A stretch of DNA of 64,000 nucleotides from Paenibacillus sp. MAEPY2 (GCF_000499205.1 NZ_AWUK01000021.1:124001-188000), one strand, 5' to 3'; shown: positions 17,247 to 26,600, counted from the stretch's first letter. Notes: generated by a model from the letters alone, not told the origin. Numbers and translations are program-made.

Positions 17247-17551
17247 TCCAACCTTCTCTCTTGCCGGATTGTTGAAGCTGTATCCTCAATCGTCAGGCTC
17301 ATACCCGGCGGATTATTTATAATTTGAATAGTTTATATTGTAAACGTTTGCGTTCTTGCCCCTCAATTATAAAGGAACGGACAAACCACTGTCTTGTGGC
17401 GCATTGTTGAACAGCCTCATTTCTTCCGGTATATGCCAAAAAAATGTCTTGCCTGTGAAGGAATAAATTGGTATGCTGTTGTCCTTCTCTCTTTTTCGCC
17501 TTGACTGAAGTGAACGGAATCGCCGTTCAACCAACTTATCGGAGGTGTCAC
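17247..17551. other. Intergenic region between degV and the ABC-2 trio
   Basis: These 305 nt separate divergent transcription units. I see no convincing ORF. A cre-like sequence TGTAAACGTTTGCG lies at 17339-17352. The ribosome site GGAGG at 17541-17545 belongs to the first exporter gene. Confidence 0.5.
17339..17352. promoter_or_regulatory. Possible cre (CcpA) site
   Basis: TGTAAACGTTTGCG matches 12 of 14 positions of the cre pattern TGWAARCGYTWWCW. It lies between divergent genes with no obvious sugar role, so a functional site is uncertain. Confidence 0.3.
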
Positions 17552-18328
17552 ATGCTTTATTTCACTCTGGCTTCCAAAGCCTACTCTCGGAACCTGCAAT
17601 ACCGCGGGGCTCACATGGTACATAACCTGGCAAGCGCCATGTTCGGTTACATGTACGCCTGCCTCTGGATCGGCATCGGGGCCGACCACTCTCTCGGAGA
17701 ATACGGGACACAGGGGATGATCAGTTACATTGCGTTTACGCAATCCTCTCTCTGGATCTCAGGTTTTCTCACCAATGGACTTGGTATTCCACTCACGGTC
17801 AGGACAGGGCAGATCGCGCTTGATCTCATGAGGCCGGTTCATCTGTTCACCCACCTGATGGCACGTGAATGGGGGCAAATTGCCTACCAGTTCGTGTACA
17901 AAAGCATTCCGATTTACCTGCTCTTCTCCATCGTATTTTCTCTGCAATGGCCCTCAGAAGCTTCAACCCTGCTATTTGCCGCAATTGGTCTTGCCGGCGC
18001 ATCCTATTTATCCATCTGTATGAATTACATTATTGGCGCGACCGCGATGTGGACTACGGAGTCCTCCTGGCTGCATTGGGGCAATCACGCCATGATGAAT
18101 CTGCTCGCAGGTTTCTTCATCCCGCTGGAATGGCTGCCAGACTGGCTGGAACGAATCGCCTGGTTATCACCCTATCCTTTCCTGCTCTATGTCCCAACCC
18201 GAATCTATCTGGGTTACGAAAACGGCTCCTTGCTATGGGGAACCTTGATTTGGTGCGTCCTCATGACGTTCGTCTGTCTGGCGATAACCCAGGTACTGCG
18301 CCGTAAAGTGGAGGTGCAGGGCGGATGA
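17552..18328 (+). CDS. ABC-2 family transporter permease, first of a pair
   Basis: This 258-residue membrane protein has about six hydrophobic segments and begins MLYFTLASKAYSRNLQYRGA. Together with the next gene and the ATPase it forms the permease-permease-ATPase unit of the COG4587/COG3694/COG4586 type, a widespread but uncharacterised ABC exporter in Firmicutes. The ATG at 17552 follows GGAGG by 6 nt; a start 28 codons upstream would include the ribosome site. Its stop overlaps the next start (ATGA). Substrate and direction of transport are unproven. Confidence 0.87.
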   Translation: MLYFTLASKAYSRNLQYRGAHMVHNLASAMFGYMYACLWIGIGADHSLGEYGTQGMISYIAFTQSSLWISGFLTNGLGIPLTVRTGQIALDLMRPVHLFTHLMAREWGQIAYQFVYKSIPIYLLFSIVFSLQWPSEASTLLFAAIGLAGASYLSICMNYIIGATAMWTTESSWLHWGNHAMMNLLAGFFIPLEWLPDWLERIAWLSPYPFLLYVPTRIYLGYENGSLLWGTLIWCVLMTFVCLAITQVLRRKVEVQGG

Positions 18329-19125
18329 AAACCACTTCCTGGTTCACTTTATATAAAATGCTCATTCAAACTAGCATCCGTAGTCGGATGCAATACAAGT
18401 TCAATTTCATCATGGCCTCCGTTCTGGCCGCATTGATTCAAATCTCCGAGTTTCTAATGGTTGCCCTGGTGCTGCACAAATTCGGAGCCATCAAAGGTTG
18501 GTCCCTTCATGAAATTGGTTACCTCTTCGCGATCATGACCCTATCCAAGACGTTATATCGAACGTTTGGCAACGAAGTGCATCATCTGGAAAAATATTTG
18601 GTCGGCGGCGAACTCGATCAACTGTTAACCCGACCCATGCCCGTATTGCTGGCGTTACTGCCCCAAAACTTTCGAATTATGGCCGGTGAGGTGTTACAAG
18701 GCGGGTTTATTCTTTGCTGGTCGCTGGCGGGCATGATGCATAGCGGACAGATCGGCTGGACTGTCATCCCCTTCTCTCTGCTCGTCATCCTGACCGGGTC
18801 CATTATTCTTTTTTCGATTGGGCTGGCCACGGCAACGCTTGGATTCTGGACCACACGCATTGAGGAGCTGCAGACCATCACCGAGGATGCGGCCCGTACG
18901 GCTGCCCAATATCCGCTGACGTTATATCCCAAATGGATGTCCGGCATACTGCTTACCGTGATCCCGGTGGGGTTTGTTAACTATGTTCCGTCACTCTATC
19001 TGCTTCGCGGGGAATTAGGGGCATGGGTTCTTGTTGCGATTGTCGTAGTTGCCATCCTGAGCCTGGCCGCAAGTCTGCGTTTCTGGAAATTCGGTTTAAC
19101 CAAATATCAAAGTACGGGTAGCTAA
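18325..19125 (+). CDS. ABC-2 family transporter permease, second of a pair
   Basis: This 266-residue permease has six predicted membrane segments. Family features include an N-terminal amphipathic stretch (SIRSRMQYKFNFIMASVLAAL), VGGELDQLLTRPMPVL and AAQYPLTLYPKWMSGILLTVIPVGFVNYVPSLYLL, close to COG3694. It is translationally coupled to the first permease and lies 16 nt upstream of the ATPase gene. It probably pairs with the 17552 product in a heterodimeric membrane channel. Confidence 0.89.
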   Translation: MKTTSWFTLYKMLIQTSIRSRMQYKFNFIMASVLAALIQISEFLMVALVLHKFGAIKGWSLHEIGYLFAIMTLSKTLYRTFGNEVHHLEKYLVGGELDQLLTRPMPVLLALLPQNFRIMAGEVLQGGFILCWSLAGMMHSGQIGWTVIPFSLLVILTGSIILFSIGLATATLGFWTTRIEELQTITEDAARTAAQYPLTLYPKWMSGILLTVIPVGFVNYVPSLYLLRGELGAWVLVAIVVVAILSLAASLRFWKFGLTKYQSTGS

Positions 19126-19141
19126 GGGGGAAAATATCGTC

Positions 19142-20116
19142 ATGACCATGATTACAGCGCGCCATCTGCAAAAGGAATTCAAAACTCCTGTGGTACGCGA
19201 AGGCCGGTTCTCCGGGCTTCGCACCTTGTTTTCACGCGAATATCTGTCCAAGGAAGCGGTGCGAGACATTAGCTTTGATATTGGCAAAGGAGAGTTTGTT
19301 GGTTATATCGGCCCGAATGGGGCTGGCAAATCCACCACGATCAAAATGCTGACGGGTATCCTCCATCCAACCTCGGGTGAGGTGTTGCTCGGTGGCATGA
19401 ATCCACATCAGGAAAGACGCCGCACGGTTGGACGTCTAGGTGTGGTATTTGGACAGCGCAGCCAGCTCTGGTGGGATCTGCCTGTGAAGGATTCGTATGA
19501 TATTTTGGCCGAGATGTACGGAGTCCGTGCCGAGGACAAAAAGAGACGATTGGCCCAGTTCGCTGAGCTGCTGGATCTTGAATCATTCTGGGCCACGCCT
19601 GTCCGCAAGCTTTCGCTTGGGCAGCGGATGCGTGCAGATCTCGCAGCTTCCATGCTGCATGATCCGGAACTGCTCTTTCTCGATGAGCCGACGATTGGAC
19701 TAGATGTGAATGCGAAGCGGAACATTCGTCAATTTCTTCGTACATTAAATGAAGAGTTTGGCAAAACGATTTTGCTGACCACCCATGACATGGACGATAT
19801 TGAGCAGCTATGCAGTCGGGTGATGGTAATCAATCACGGTCAACTTACGTATGACGGCTCAATTCCCTCCCTGCGTGACACCATCGGTCTGCCAACGCTT
19901 ATCCGGGTGACGTATCGGGGTTCGTTTCATATGCCGGATATCATATCGTCCGCCATTCAGATTACAGGGGCAGAAGGCCAAGTCGTCACCGTCGAAGTTA
20001 ATCGTAAAGAGTGGAGCACGATGGACATTCTGAAACAGCTCGAACAATGGGGCCAGATTGAAGATGTCGAGATGAAAGAACCCGATTTTGAGGATATTAT
20101 TCATCGGGTGTACTGA
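19142..20116 (+). CDS. ABC transporter ATP-binding protein (COG4586 type)
   Basis: This 324-residue ATPase energises the two upstream permeases. Walker A is YIGPNGAGKSTTIKML, the signature region is KLSLGQRMRADLAASML, Walker B is LLFLDEPTIGLDVN, and the H-loop is in TTHDMDDIEQLC. The N-terminal insertion (VVREGRFSGLRTLFSREYLSKEAV) and the VVFGQRSQLWWDLPVKDSY Q-loop are distinctive of the COG4586 group, which is found only with this permease pair. Its AAGGGGG ribosome site sits close after the permease stop. It completes the operon. Confidence 0.93.
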   Translation: MTMITARHLQKEFKTPVVREGRFSGLRTLFSREYLSKEAVRDISFDIGKGEFVGYIGPNGAGKSTTIKMLTGILHPTSGEVLLGGMNPHQERRRTVGRLGVVFGQRSQLWWDLPVKDSYDILAEMYGVRAEDKKRRLAQFAELLDLESFWATPVRKLSLGQRMRADLAASMLHDPELLFLDEPTIGLDVNAKRNIRQFLRTLNEEFGKTILLTTHDMDDIEQLCSRVMVINHGQLTYDGSIPSLRDTIGLPTLIRVTYRGSFHMPDIISSAIQITGAEGQVVTVEVNRKEWSTMDILKQLEQWGQIEDVEMKEPDFEDIIHRVY

Positions 20117-20211
20117 CTGACCTATTTTATTCGGATCTGGATGAGGGCCTGTTCAAATGCCGTTACATGCAGGAAGGACATGACGTACTGTAATATTGGA
20201 GGTGAAGTGTC

Positions 20212-20889
20212 ATGCTTGTTACCAAACACACACTTGCTGCATCCAGTGCACACGCCACTCCCTATTACATCGTTCGAGGCACGAAGCCCGGACCCGCCAT
20301 CATGATCACATCAGGAGTTCACGGGAACGAAACCGCAAGCATGGCCGCTGCGCAGAAGCTGGCTAATGACTGCATGACAGGACGACGACACATGGTTCGC
20401 GGAATCCTCATTATTGTTCCACGAGTGAATCAGAAAGCCTATCGGAATAATAGCCGAGGAAAACCTGATTTAAACCGCACATTCCCGCGGCATCTCTCTG
20501 GCAAAGCCAAACATCCGCTTGCTTCCGCTGTCTTTCGGCTTGCCCGTCAATATGGACCTGCCTGGTGGCTGGACCTGCATGAAGCAAACGGGTTATCCCA
20601 ACGCAGTTCACGGGTACTGGGACAAACCTTGATTACCAATCCAGGCAGCCGGGCTGTTCCGGTATGCAAACGAATAATAGCGCGAATGAATCGGTCGATT
20701 CCCATTCGTGACAGACACTTCAACCTGAAGCAACACGAATTGCCCGGTTCAGCACGCACAGCCGCAGCTCGCCTGCTTCAAGCGCGCTCGGTTACGGTAG
20801 AAACCTGCTGGAGTCTGAACCGTTCGGAACGGATCAAGTACCAGACGGCAATTGTGCACCATTTTCTGCGTGAAGCAGGTTTGTTTTGA
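20212..20889 (+). CDS. Succinylglutamate desuccinylase/aspartoacylase-like zinc deacylase
   Basis: This 225-residue protein has the M14-like AstE/AspA fold. Zinc ligands are visible as His37 and Glu40 in TSGVHGNETAS and His123 in WWLDLHEAN; KPDLNRTFP provides the substrate-binding Arg/Asn stretch; a glutamate in VTVETCW fits the catalytic acid. At 225 residues it is near the short end of the family. Substrate is unknown; N-acyl amino acids or other amides are typical. It lies 95 nt after the exporter operon on the same strand, with its own GGAGG ribosome site, so co-transcription is possible. Confidence 0.8.
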   Translation: MLVTKHTLAASSAHATPYYIVRGTKPGPAIMITSGVHGNETASMAAAQKLANDCMTGRRHMVRGILIIVPRVNQKAYRNNSRGKPDLNRTFPRHLSGKAKHPLASAVFRLARQYGPAWWLDLHEANGLSQRSSRVLGQTLITNPGSRAVPVCKRIIARMNRSIPIRDRHFNLKQHELPGSARTAAARLLQARSVTVETCWSLNRSERIKYQTAIVHHFLREAGLF

Positions 20890-20917
20890 ATCAATTTCGG
20901 GATGGTTGGAACAACAA

Positions 20918-20977
20918 AGACACCTTCAAGGATATCTCTCACGCCGGACGCGTCAGAGATAATTCTTCGAAGGTGTT
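20918..20977. terminator. Long hairpin between convergent genes
   Basis: ACACCTTC, then AGGATATCTCT, pairs with AGAGATA, then CTT and GAAGGTGT, around a GC-rich loop. It sits between the deacylase gene (plus) and the MerR gene (minus). T runs are weak on both sides, so terminator function is likely but not certain. Confidence 0.6.
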
Positions 20978-21009
20978 AATTGTTTACTGGGTTACATTAT
21001 GAAGTCACC

Positions 21010-21417
21010 TTACGTATTCCCCTCCTCCCTATTGATTCGGAAAGATTCAATATAATTGTGAATATCATGCTCTGGCGTCTGAAGCAACCCAGCAAGAAGC
21101 GTCTGCATCTGCTGCAGGTTATCGATATGCAGTTGAATCTCTTCAATTCGGTCACGAACGAGTGCTTTTAGTGCTTCATTCTCCATATCCTCCTGACTAA
21201 GCAACTGTAACGTATCCTGTATTTCCTTTAGGGAATAACCCAGAGATTGAGCATCCTTAATGAATTTGATCTTAACCAGATAATCTTCGGTATACACACG
21301 GTATCCGTTGGATGAACGACGGGGAGCAGGCAGAATGCCGCTGTCCTCGTAATATCGAAGTGTTGCCATGCTTACACCCGTACGTTTGGCCAACTCTCCT
21401 CTTGTCATAGTTTTCAT
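21010..21417 (-). CDS. MerR family transcriptional regulator
   Basis: This 135-residue regulator has an N-terminal winged helix (MTRGELAKRTGVSMATLRYYEDSGILPAPRR, NGYRVYTEDYLVKIKFI) and a dimerisation coiled coil (about residues 75-115). It lacks the cysteine set of metal-sensing MerR proteins, so it probably senses an organic molecule or a redox signal. It is encoded 25 nt downstream of an alpha/beta hydrolase in the same operon, whose promoter (22978-23008) has the 19-nt spacer and central palindrome typical of MerR targets. Autoregulated activation of the operon is strongly suggested. Confidence 0.92.
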   Translation of the reverse strand: MKTMTRGELAKRTGVSMATLRYYEDSGILPAPRRSSNGYRVYTEDYLVKIKFIKDAQSLGYSLKEIQDTLQLLSQEDMENEALKALVRDRIEEIQLHIDNLQQMQTLLAGLLQTPEHDIHNYIESFRINREEGNT

Positions 21418-21442
21418 GCCTACTCCTCCATCCTTCTATGCA

Positions 21443-22945
21443 TTATTCCGCCTGCTTGCTGCGCAGCTTGGTATACTTCATATCATAGGTGGCCTCCGGA
21501 AAATGGTTTGACGGCCCTTCCAGCAATGGTTGCTCCTCTTCACCCTTCAAGTAACGGTCAAAGAATGCCAATGTATACGATCTGGTAATGTCCACATTAT
21601 GCTCCGGCGTCATGCCCTTGGCAAACATCTTGGGTGAAATTAAGGAAATATCCGTGAAACTCTGATGGAAGAAGCCATCCACGGTCAGATAATACGTGTC
21701 ATTGAGACTGCTTGTCATCACTCGATCCAAATCCGGTTCAAACTCGGGATAGAACACCTTGTCTCTCTCGGTTACGCTCGGGTCCAGGCTTTTGGCTGTT
21801 TCTCCCGACATAATATACATAAACGGCTGTTTCAAGGCTGTCGTGGATACGGTCCCCCAGAATCCGCCTTCCAAACTGAGTCCTGCTTTGAAACGGCTAT
21901 CCTGCGCCAGCGCTTCCGCTGTTGTCGCACCACCGTAGGAGTGACCAAAGATACCGACATGATCCAGATCAAGTTTGCCTTCGAGCAGTTGATTCGGATC
22001 ATGTTTATTCCACTGGGTGAGCGTATCCAGTACAAAGCTTGCGTCAGCTGCACGAATACCAACACCTTCTATATTATGTTGATATAGTTCCTCTGACGTT
22101 GGATAGTCAGGATCCGGCTCATAAGAAGCAACATGTCCATCCGGGAATGTCACTTGGGCAGATGTATACGGATGGTCGATCCCAACAACAATGTAGCCAT
22201 GGCTTACCAGTTCCTCAATCGCGGTCATACTTTGAAAGCGTACTGAGCGTACCCCAGGGGAGAACAGTAATACTGGATATTTACTCTGGGCGGCAGATAC
22301 CTCAGCACCCTTAACAACATGTGTGGGAATCGTATCCAGGTAACTGAACACCATCGGCGGAATTCCAAATACGAGACTGATCGCCTCTCCCAACTCGGCC
22401 GGATAATGTTCTAGCGGCAATCCTTTGGCCGTTTCCTGGTCTACAGGATACCAAACATTGATCATAAGCTCACGCTTATCACCCGCTTCAGCCGTCTTGG
22501 TCTCTTCGCGGGATTCATCCGTTAGCTGCTGCGAAAAGGTGCCTATGGCGAATGAACCTGTTGGTTCAGGCATCGTGAACGCAGGGAAAAGCGACGTCAA
22601 CACCATAGAACCTGCACTAAGAGCCAGCACCAGAACAGAGGACAGGGTCGTTGTGATCCATGGGCAACGTCTGGATTTCAACGTGCTCTGAGGTGCGTTG
22701 TGAGAATAGTGTCTACGGCGTCCCCATCTTACGAATTGAACGCTCCACAGAATTATAAGTACAAGCGACACGATATAGGTAGGCAGCATCTGCACTCGTA
22801 AATGATTGATAATGCCATGCAGCAGCACCGCCAGCACGAGAGCGGAAAACATCCCCATGGAATACGCACGGCGCTTAGGAGCCACCAGCAAAATTGCCGT
22901 AGCTAATATCGTGATGAATACCAAGATCCATTCTAAAATCCTCAT
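21443..22945 (-). CDS. Membrane-anchored alpha/beta hydrolase (PAF-acetylhydrolase-like)
   Basis: This 500-residue protein has three or four hydrophobic segments in the first 120 residues, then a soluble alpha/beta hydrolase domain. The nucleophile elbow is GIFGHSYGGATTAEAL (Ser336), a likely catalytic His is His427 in GFFHQSFTD, and the acid probably lies between them; the arrangement resembles platelet-activating-factor acetylhydrolase and dienelactone-hydrolase relatives. The ATG at 22945 is chosen because GGAGG lies 7 nt upstream. The hydrolase domain is probably extracellular, facing the envelope. The substrate, possibly a lipid or ester toxicant, is unknown; MerR control hints at an inducible detoxification role. 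Confidence 0.87.
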   Translation of the reverse strand: MRILEWILVFITILATAILLVAPKRRAYSMGMFSALVLAVLLHGIINHLRVQMLPTYIVSLVLIILWSVQFVRWGRRRHYSHNAPQSTLKSRRCPWITTTLSSVLVLALSAGSMVLTSLFPAFTMPEPTGSFAIGTFSQQLTDESREETKTAEAGDKRELMINVWYPVDQETAKGLPLEHYPAELGEAISLVFGIPPMVFSYLDTIPTHVVKGAEVSAAQSKYPVLLFSPGVRSVRFQSMTAIEELVSHGYIVVGIDHPYTSAQVTFPDGHVASYEPDPDYPTSEELYQHNIEGVGIRAADASFVLDTLTQWNKHDPNQLLEGKLDLDHVGIFGHSYGGATTAEALAQDSRFKAGLSLEGGFWGTVSTTALKQPFMYIMSGETAKSLDPSVTERDKVFYPEFEPDLDRVMTSSLNDTYYLTVDGFFHQSFTDISLISPKMFAKGMTPEHNVDITRSYTLAFFDRYLKGEEEQPLLEGPSNHFPEATYDMKYTKLRSKQAE

Positions 22946-22977
22946 TATTCTACCTCCAACTTGATGTAATACACCAA

Positions 22978-23008
22978 GGATAAACCTTGAAGTATACTTC
23001 AAGGTCAA
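22978..23008 (-). promoter_or_regulatory. MerR-type promoter and operator of the hydrolase operon
   Basis: Minus strand -35 TTGACC (23003-23008) and -10 TTATCC (22978-22983) are separated by 19 nt. A perfect 22-bp palindrome with half-site ACCTTGAAGTA occupies 22984-23005. The long spacer with a palindrome inside it is diagnostic of MerR-activated promoters. Confidence 0.88.
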
Positions 23009-23058
23009 GGTCCAATTTCAAGTCAGACTCCACGTATTCGAATGTTCTCGTTTAAGCA

Positions 23059-23104
23059 AAAAGAACTGTTCCTGACGCAGCAATCCGCGTGGGAACAGTT
23101 CTTT
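23059..23104 (-). terminator. Terminator of the GH32 operon
   Basis: AAAGAACTGTTCC pairs with GGAACAGTTCTTT. The T run on the minus strand follows immediately. The hairpin is close to symmetrical and may also block readthrough in the other direction. Confidence 0.88.
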
Positions 23105-23109
23105 TCCAT

Positions 23110-24657
23110 CTATACCTTCAGATCCCATTTGAGAACTTCAGTCAACGTGCAGTTACCGGAGGAAAATGCTGATATTCCCGTTGAGTCCGGTCCCGGATAA
23201 ATACGCGCTGTCATGACCTTCTCCCCGCCTTGAATAAATACTTCAACCGATGAGACATCCACAAAAATTCGCAGCTCCAGCCTGCCGTCGTTCAGCTCCA
23301 CGTCTGCAGCACGTTCACCACTCAGACCAGCTCCCGAACGATCCCGATTAAGACGGAGCTTACGCTCTTCCACCTGATAGGTGATAACGGTCTCTTCCCC
23401 CTCACCCACACGTAACTTCAATCCAAAGTTCTCTGCCATTCCCGTTTCAAAAACAACATACAGTTCATAGCGGTCACCCGGCATATCCAAATCACGTATC
23501 CCGTCCAAATGGATATTTTGTTGCTTGATCTCGTTCGTGCGATATTGCTCCAGCTCCGAGATCGGCAGAAAGAACAATCGCTCCCCTCTCAAAACAATCT
23601 GGCGTGGCAGCGTCATCGCTCCTGCCCAATGATGGTCATGCTGCGTAGGGATATCCGTTTCCCATGTTTCCATCCACGCCACCATGATGCGTCGGCCCTG
23701 CTCATCGTCCGTTGTCTGCGGTGCATAAAAATCAAACCCGTAATCGAGTGGATAATACTTCTCATATTCCAGCACACCCAGCTTATCATCCAGTGTGCCA
23801 ATCATATAAACCGTGGAATGTAAATTTCGATAATTATCCATCTGAGCGGGCATCCGCTGCGGAGACATGATCAAAATATCTCGGCCTCCAAGAGAAAATA
23901 AATCGGGACATTCCCAGTTGTCTCCAAGGGTACCGTCGCTTTGCGCCATGACGTTAACGTAGTTCCATTTTTCCAGATTAGTGGATTGATACAACAGAAT
24001 TACGCCTCGACCTGCCGCGTCGTTTGAACCCAGCACGCAATAGTAGATCCCATTTCGTTCAAACACCTTGGGATCACGGAAGTCCTTTGGACTTGTATGC
24101 TGCGGAATCTGATCCAGCCCAATGACCGGGTTCAGCGCACTTTTGACAAAATCAACGCCATTGTCCGATACAGCGATATTCTGCGTCTGCCTGTAATCAT
24201 TGTCTTTGTCTGGTCCAGTCACGACATGTCCCGTGTACATAAGCAGCAGCTTGTCGCCCTGAACAAGTGCACTCCCTGAGAAGCACCCTCCACTGTCATA
24301 ACTCTGATCCGGAGCTAACGCCACCGGGAGATAAGACCAGCTGACCAGATCCTTGCTCACCGCATGGCCCCAATGCATCGGTCCCCATACCGGAGCATAG
24401 GGATAGTACTGATAGAACATGTGGTACATCCCGTTGTAGTATACAAAACCATTAGGATCATTCATCCAGCCCACTTCAGGCATCAAATGGTATGCCAGGC
24501 GGTAAGCCGGATTAACCTGTTGCCGATTTTCCCTGATATACGCATTGGAGCGGGCTAGTGTATAAGTTTCCTGTCCAGGATGCGATATATCCAGTAGTTC
24601 ATTGTTCGAGTCTTGTTTTGTTTCTGTTTCCCGTTTCAAGTATGATTCCTGATTCAT
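23110..24657 (-). CDS. Glycoside hydrolase family 32 enzyme (sucrase/fructanase)
   Basis: This 515-residue beta-fructosidase has no signal peptide, so it acts in the cytosol on imported sucrose, levan or inulin oligosaccharides. The five-bladed propeller holds the nucleophile Asp67 in WMNDPNG, the transition-state stabiliser in FRDPKVF (Asp195) and the acid/base Glu249 in WECPDLF; a C-terminal beta-sandwich follows, starting after about residue 370. It is the last gene of the ABC importer operon, 45 nt after the permease gene. Because the operon has an ABC importer and not a PTS, unphosphorylated fructo-oligosaccharide is a better substrate guess than sucrose-6-phosphate. The start has no perfect ribosome site but matches the family. 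Confidence 0.92.
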   Translation of the reverse strand: MNQESYLKRETETKQDSNNELLDISHPGQETYTLARSNAYIRENRQQVNPAYRLAYHLMPEVGWMNDPNGFVYYNGMYHMFYQYYPYAPVWGPMHWGHAVSKDLVSWSYLPVALAPDQSYDSGGCFSGSALVQGDKLLLMYTGHVVTGPDKDNDYRQTQNIAVSDNGVDFVKSALNPVIGLDQIPQHTSPKDFRDPKVFERNGIYYCVLGSNDAAGRGVILLYQSTNLEKWNYVNVMAQSDGTLGDNWECPDLFSLGGRDILIMSPQRMPAQMDNYRNLHSTVYMIGTLDDKLGVLEYEKYYPLDYGFDFYAPQTTDDEQGRRIMVAWMETWETDIPTQHDHHWAGAMTLPRQIVLRGERLFFLPISELEQYRTNEIKQQNIHLDGIRDLDMPGDRYELYVVFETGMAENFGLKLRVGEGEETVITYQVEERKLRLNRDRSGAGLSGERAADVELNDGRLELRIFVDVSSVEVFIQGGEKVMTARIYPGPDSTGISAFSSGNCTLTEVLKWDLKV

Positions 24658-24702
24658 ATGTCTATCACTCCTGTCTCTCTACTTCAATCAATCTGAAACC
24701 AA

Positions 24703-25530
24703 TTATTTGATGGACCCTTGCATCACGCCTTGAATAATATACTTCTGTGCAAACAGATACACGACTAGCACCGGCAACAAGGTGAGCACCAAACCAGCCA
24801 TTAATGGACCGTAATCAACCGTATAGGTACCATAAAAATAAAAGGTGGATAACGGTAGTGTCCGCTGTTCGGATGAAGTCAGTACCAGAGAGGGCAATAA
24901 GAAATCATTCCAGATCCACAGGACGTTCAGCACGGTAATCGTAACGCTTGTTGGCAGGAGCACCGGCAATACGATGCGAAAGAAGGTCTGTACTCGGCCA
25001 CAGCCGTCTATCAGGGCCGCTTCTTCCAGTTCCAGTGGGATGCTCTTGATGAAGCCATGATAAATAAAGACGGCGAGTGGACTGCCAAAGCCGATATACA
25101 TATAGATAAGTGACCATTTGTTGTCCAGCATCCCCAGTGAACCATATATTTTCACGAGTGGAATCATGATTGCCTGAAAAGGAATAATCATTGCTGCCAC
25201 CATCAGAAAAAAAAGATATTGGTTCAGCTTGCTTTTGTGCCGTACAAAATAATGAGCTGTCATCGCAGCGAGCATTGCAATCAGTAACACACCTGCCACC
25301 GTAATTAGCAATGAATTTCCGAAGGCAGACATATACCCCATTTTATCGAAGGCGCTAACGTAATTATCCCATTGAACGGACACTGGCAGGCCCAGTGGAT
25401 CTGAAGTTATGGCCTGATTTGCCTTAAATGAATTCGTAATGAGCAGCAGAAACGGAAAAATGAACAACATCATCGCTACGATTAATAAAAACAGCTTGGC
25501 CCAGCCCATCATGCGCGATTGTCCTGCCAT
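24703..25530 (-). CDS. Sugar ABC transporter permease (MalG type)
   Basis: This 275-residue inner-membrane permease has six hydrophobic segments and the EAA-loop segment EEAALIDGCGRVQTFFRIVLPVL that contacts the ATPase. It forms the channel with the MalF-type permease, whose stop codon overlaps its start by one base (TAATG). No ATPase gene is present in the operon; a shared MsmX-type ATPase encoded elsewhere is the usual arrangement in Bacillales. Confidence 0.93.
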   Translation of the reverse strand: MAGQSRMMGWAKLFLLIVAMMLFIFPFLLLITNSFKANQAITSDPLGLPVSVQWDNYVSAFDKMGYMSAFGNSLLITVAGVLLIAMLAAMTAHYFVRHKSKLNQYLFFLMVAAMIIPFQAIMIPLVKIYGSLGMLDNKWSLIYMYIGFGSPLAVFIYHGFIKSIPLELEEAALIDGCGRVQTFFRIVLPVLLPTSVTITVLNVLWIWNDFLLPSLVLTSSEQRTLPLSTFYFYGTYTVDYGPLMAGLVLTLLPVLVVYLFAQKYIIQGVMQGSIK

Positions 25531-26414
25531 TATGCCTCCACCTCCAATTTCTTGCTGAAATAGACTTGGAGTAATGTAATAGTAGCGACTAGAATAAACA
25601 GTACAAACGCCTCTGCTTGACCAAGCCCGTAATCACGTGCCAGAAAGGCCTGTTCATACACATGCATGGATACCATTTCTGTGCTTTTGAAGGGTCCTCC
25701 GCTAGTAAGGGAGACATTGAGATCATAAACCATAAAGCCCCGTTGGAGGGACAGGAAAATGCATACGATAAACGACGGTACCATAAGTGGCAAAACGATC
25801 CGTGCCAGCATTCTGCGATTGCTTGCTCCATCAATACTGGCCGCTTCCATGACATCCTTGGGCACATTCATCAGCCCTGCAATATAGATCACCATCATAT
25901 ATCCTGCGTACTGCCATACGGTAACGACAACTAGTGCCCAGAACGCTTTATCGGGGTCCGATAGCCATGATGTTCCGAACAGCGGAATGTTCATTTTCTG
26001 ACCGGCAAAAACCAGTACTTGATTGAAGATAAACTGCCATATGAATCCAAGCACAATTCCGCCGACCAGATTGGGTAGAAAAAAGCCAGCCCGGAACAAG
26101 CCCTGTGCCTTCATACCACGTGTTACCGCGTAAGCAAGTAGAAATGCCACGCCATTGGTCAACACCACGGTAATAAATACGTATTCCAGAGTCATCCCGA
26201 ATGACTTCCAGAACACGGTATCCTTGAACACGCCGATATAATTGTCCCAGCCCACAAGACTTTGCTCAACAGCAATACCATCCCAATCCGTAAACGTCAG
26301 ATAAATCCCGTACAGAAACGGAATAATCATGACCGTTGCAAACGCAAATAGTGTTGGACCCGTAAAAATTAGCCGGGTGCGCAATCGGGTCCATAATCCT
26401 TTTTCGGTAAGCAT
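25530..26414 (-). CDS. Sugar ABC transporter permease (MalF type)
   Basis: This 294-residue permease has six hydrophobic segments with family landmarks FLYGIYLTFTDWDG and the EAA loop MEAASIDGASNRRMLARIVLPLM. I chose the ATG at 26414 (MLTEKGLWTRLR) because GGAGG precedes it closely; a longer frame from 26522 would add 36 residues with no membrane or family character. It is translationally coupled to the MalG-type gene and lies 186 nt downstream of the binding-protein gene. Confidence 0.93.
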   Translation of the reverse strand: MLTEKGLWTRLRTRLIFTGPTLFAFATVMIIPFLYGIYLTFTDWDGIAVEQSLVGWDNYIGVFKDTVFWKSFGMTLEYVFITVVLTNGVAFLLAYAVTRGMKAQGLFRAGFFLPNLVGGIVLGFIWQFIFNQVLVFAGQKMNIPLFGTSWLSDPDKAFWALVVVTVWQYAGYMMVIYIAGLMNVPKDVMEAASIDGASNRRMLARIVLPLMVPSFIVCIFLSLQRGFMVYDLNVSLTSGGPFKSTEMVSMHVYEQAFLARDYGLGQAEAFVLFILVATITLLQVYFSKKLEVEA

Positions 26415-26600
26415 CGTTATCCTCCACTCTATCCCAGGGTGTATACAGTCGGTTGCCCGAAGACGAAGCGGGCGCGGAAAGTTGATCTCCCGCCCGACTA
26501 GTGTCCCCGATATCCCCACCATTCTCTATGTGAAGCATCCAAAACCCGGTGGACAACAGATAAAGAGTTGCTTTTATCTATGCCCTAACGCTGCTCCAGT

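Noticed and set aside
18618..19745. Several minus-strand frames of 70-130 codons in the ABC-2 exporter genes
   Set aside because: All are antisense to well-supported plus-strand genes with Walker motifs and translational coupling.
17552..20889. Idea that the deacylase gene at 20212 is a fourth member of the ABC-2 exporter operon with a shared function
   Set aside because: The 95-nt gap with its own ribosome site and lack of a known association leave this unproven; kept as possible co-transcription only.
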